From an uncultured Collinsella sp. (GTDB lineage: Bacteria; Actinomycetota; Coriobacteriia; Coriobacteriales; Coriobacteriaceae): 5,437 nt of DNA. This document shows, piece by piece, positions 4,979 through 5,437 of the stretch. The stretch covers positions 1-5,437 of the forward strand of contig CAJKEF010000100.1 of NCBI GenBank assembly GCA_905198825.1, written 5' to 3'. The stretch's first letter is position 1; the number at the start of each line of letters is the position of its first letter. The notes under the pieces are model-generated. The model did not search any database. It had not been told where the DNA came from and saw only the letters and a program-made list of their open reading frames with translations. A program made the position numbers and the translations under genes.

Positions 4979-5437
4979 ATGTCCGATTCCGTTGACACGA
5001 CGGTCGATGCGACCTCGTCGCGCGAGCTCATCAAGCGTGCCCTTTCCCATGGCAAGAAGGGCCGCATCAACAAGGACCTGTCCAACAAGATTATGCTCGG
5101 CGTGTTTCGCGCCGCGGCCTATATCACCACCCTGGTGTTGCTCGCCATCATCGCCTACGTGGTCATTAACGGTCTTCCGCATATCTCGCTCGACTTTATC
5201 TTCGGCTGGCCGCAGGGCGTAAACGCCGAGGGCGGCATTTGGCCCACGATCGTCTCGACTATCTACGTGACGGCACTCGCCATGCTCATCTGCACGCCGG
5301 TTGCCGTCTTGGCTGCGGTCTATCTGGCTGAATACGCCAAGCAGGGCAAGATTGTCGACATCATCCGCTATGCTGCCGATGCTCTGGCCTCGGTGCCTTC
5401 CATCGTTATGGGCCTCTTTGGTTACGCCTTGTTTGTT
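4979..5437 (+). CDS. pstA: PstA, phosphate ABC transporter permease, 3'-truncated by window edge
   Basis: This is the second permease subunit of the PstSCAB phosphate importer. The first 153 codons are open to the last base of the window and the gene continues beyond it. The protein starts with about 40 polar and basic residues (MSDSVDTTVD, later HGKKGRINKDLSNK). A hydrophobic segment covers about 42-63. Then comes the external stretch ISLDFIFGWPQG (69-80) with NAEGGIWPTIVSTIYVTAL (82-100), a PstA hallmark. A second segment covers about 90-115, followed by AVYLAEYAKQGK (113-124). The last visible part, YAADALASVPSIVMGLFGYALFV (131-153), is the PstA counterpart of the PstC AGIPSIIYGFFGM motif. 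The EAA loop lies past the edge. The order pstS-pstC-pstA with 1-3 nt gaps is canonical; pstB is expected next. Confidence 0.95.
   Translation, partial: MSDSVDTTVDATSSRELIKRALSHGKKGRINKDLSNKIMLGVFRAAAYITTLVLLAIIAYVVINGLPHISLDFIFGWPQGVNAEGGIWPTIVSTIYVTALAMLICTPVAVLAAVYLAEYAKQGKIVDIIRYAADALASVPSIVMGLFGYALFV

Noticed and set aside
1..5437. CRISPR arrays, insertion sequences, tRNA or rRNA genes, phage or toxin-antitoxin genes
   Set aside because: No repeat-spacer arrays, transposase-like frames, terminal inverted repeats or RNA-gene-like sequences were seen. The window is almost fully filled with core genes.

Overview
The window looks like a chromosomal core-gene segment from a high-GC Gram-positive bacterium. 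Coriobacteriia (Collinsella-like) is my best guess, for three reasons: ftsQ is followed directly by ftsZ with no ftsA between them, ftsZ is followed by a pgeF/ylmD gene as in Actinomycetota, and coding is GC-rich with GC-ending codons. This placement rests on gene order and protein character read by eye, not on a database search. All real genes are on the + strand.

Layout. At 2-847 lies the C-terminal part of a cell-division FtsQ/DivIB protein, whose start is before the window. At 848-1045 is a 198-bp AT-rich intergenic region with promoter-like boxes and several GTCAA/TTGAC elements. At 1046-2200 is a complete ftsZ, ending in a strong intrinsic terminator at 2226-2256. At 2257-2416 is a second regulatory region with 11-bp-spaced direct repeats, a possible -10 box, two tandem hairpins and a possible 21-codon leader ORF. 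From 2417 onward there is one tightly packed cluster: pgeF (2417-3217), pstS (3214-4050, overlapping pgeF by 4 nt), pstC (4052-4975) and the first 153 codons of pstA (from 4979, running off the window end).

How the genes work together. FtsQ and FtsZ are divisome components. FtsZ forms the Z-ring and FtsQ is a membrane scaffold linking the ring to septal wall synthesis. PgeF is a cytoplasmic Zn-dependent enzyme linked to peptidoglycan precursor quality or purine nucleoside metabolism. PstS (lipoprotein phosphate receptor), PstC and PstA (permeases) are the high-affinity phosphate ABC importer; the ATPase pstB and often phoU would be expected just downstream.

The most notable point is that where many Actinomycetota continue with ylmE-sepF after pgeF, this genome switches straight to the pst operon, with a start-stop overlap and no visible ribosome binding site for pstS. 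This suggests that pgeF is co-transcribed and translationally coupled with phosphate uptake. I found no mobile elements, CRISPR arrays, tRNA or rRNA, and no clearly new multi-gene system. The candidates for novelty are regulatory (the region before pgeF) and organisational.
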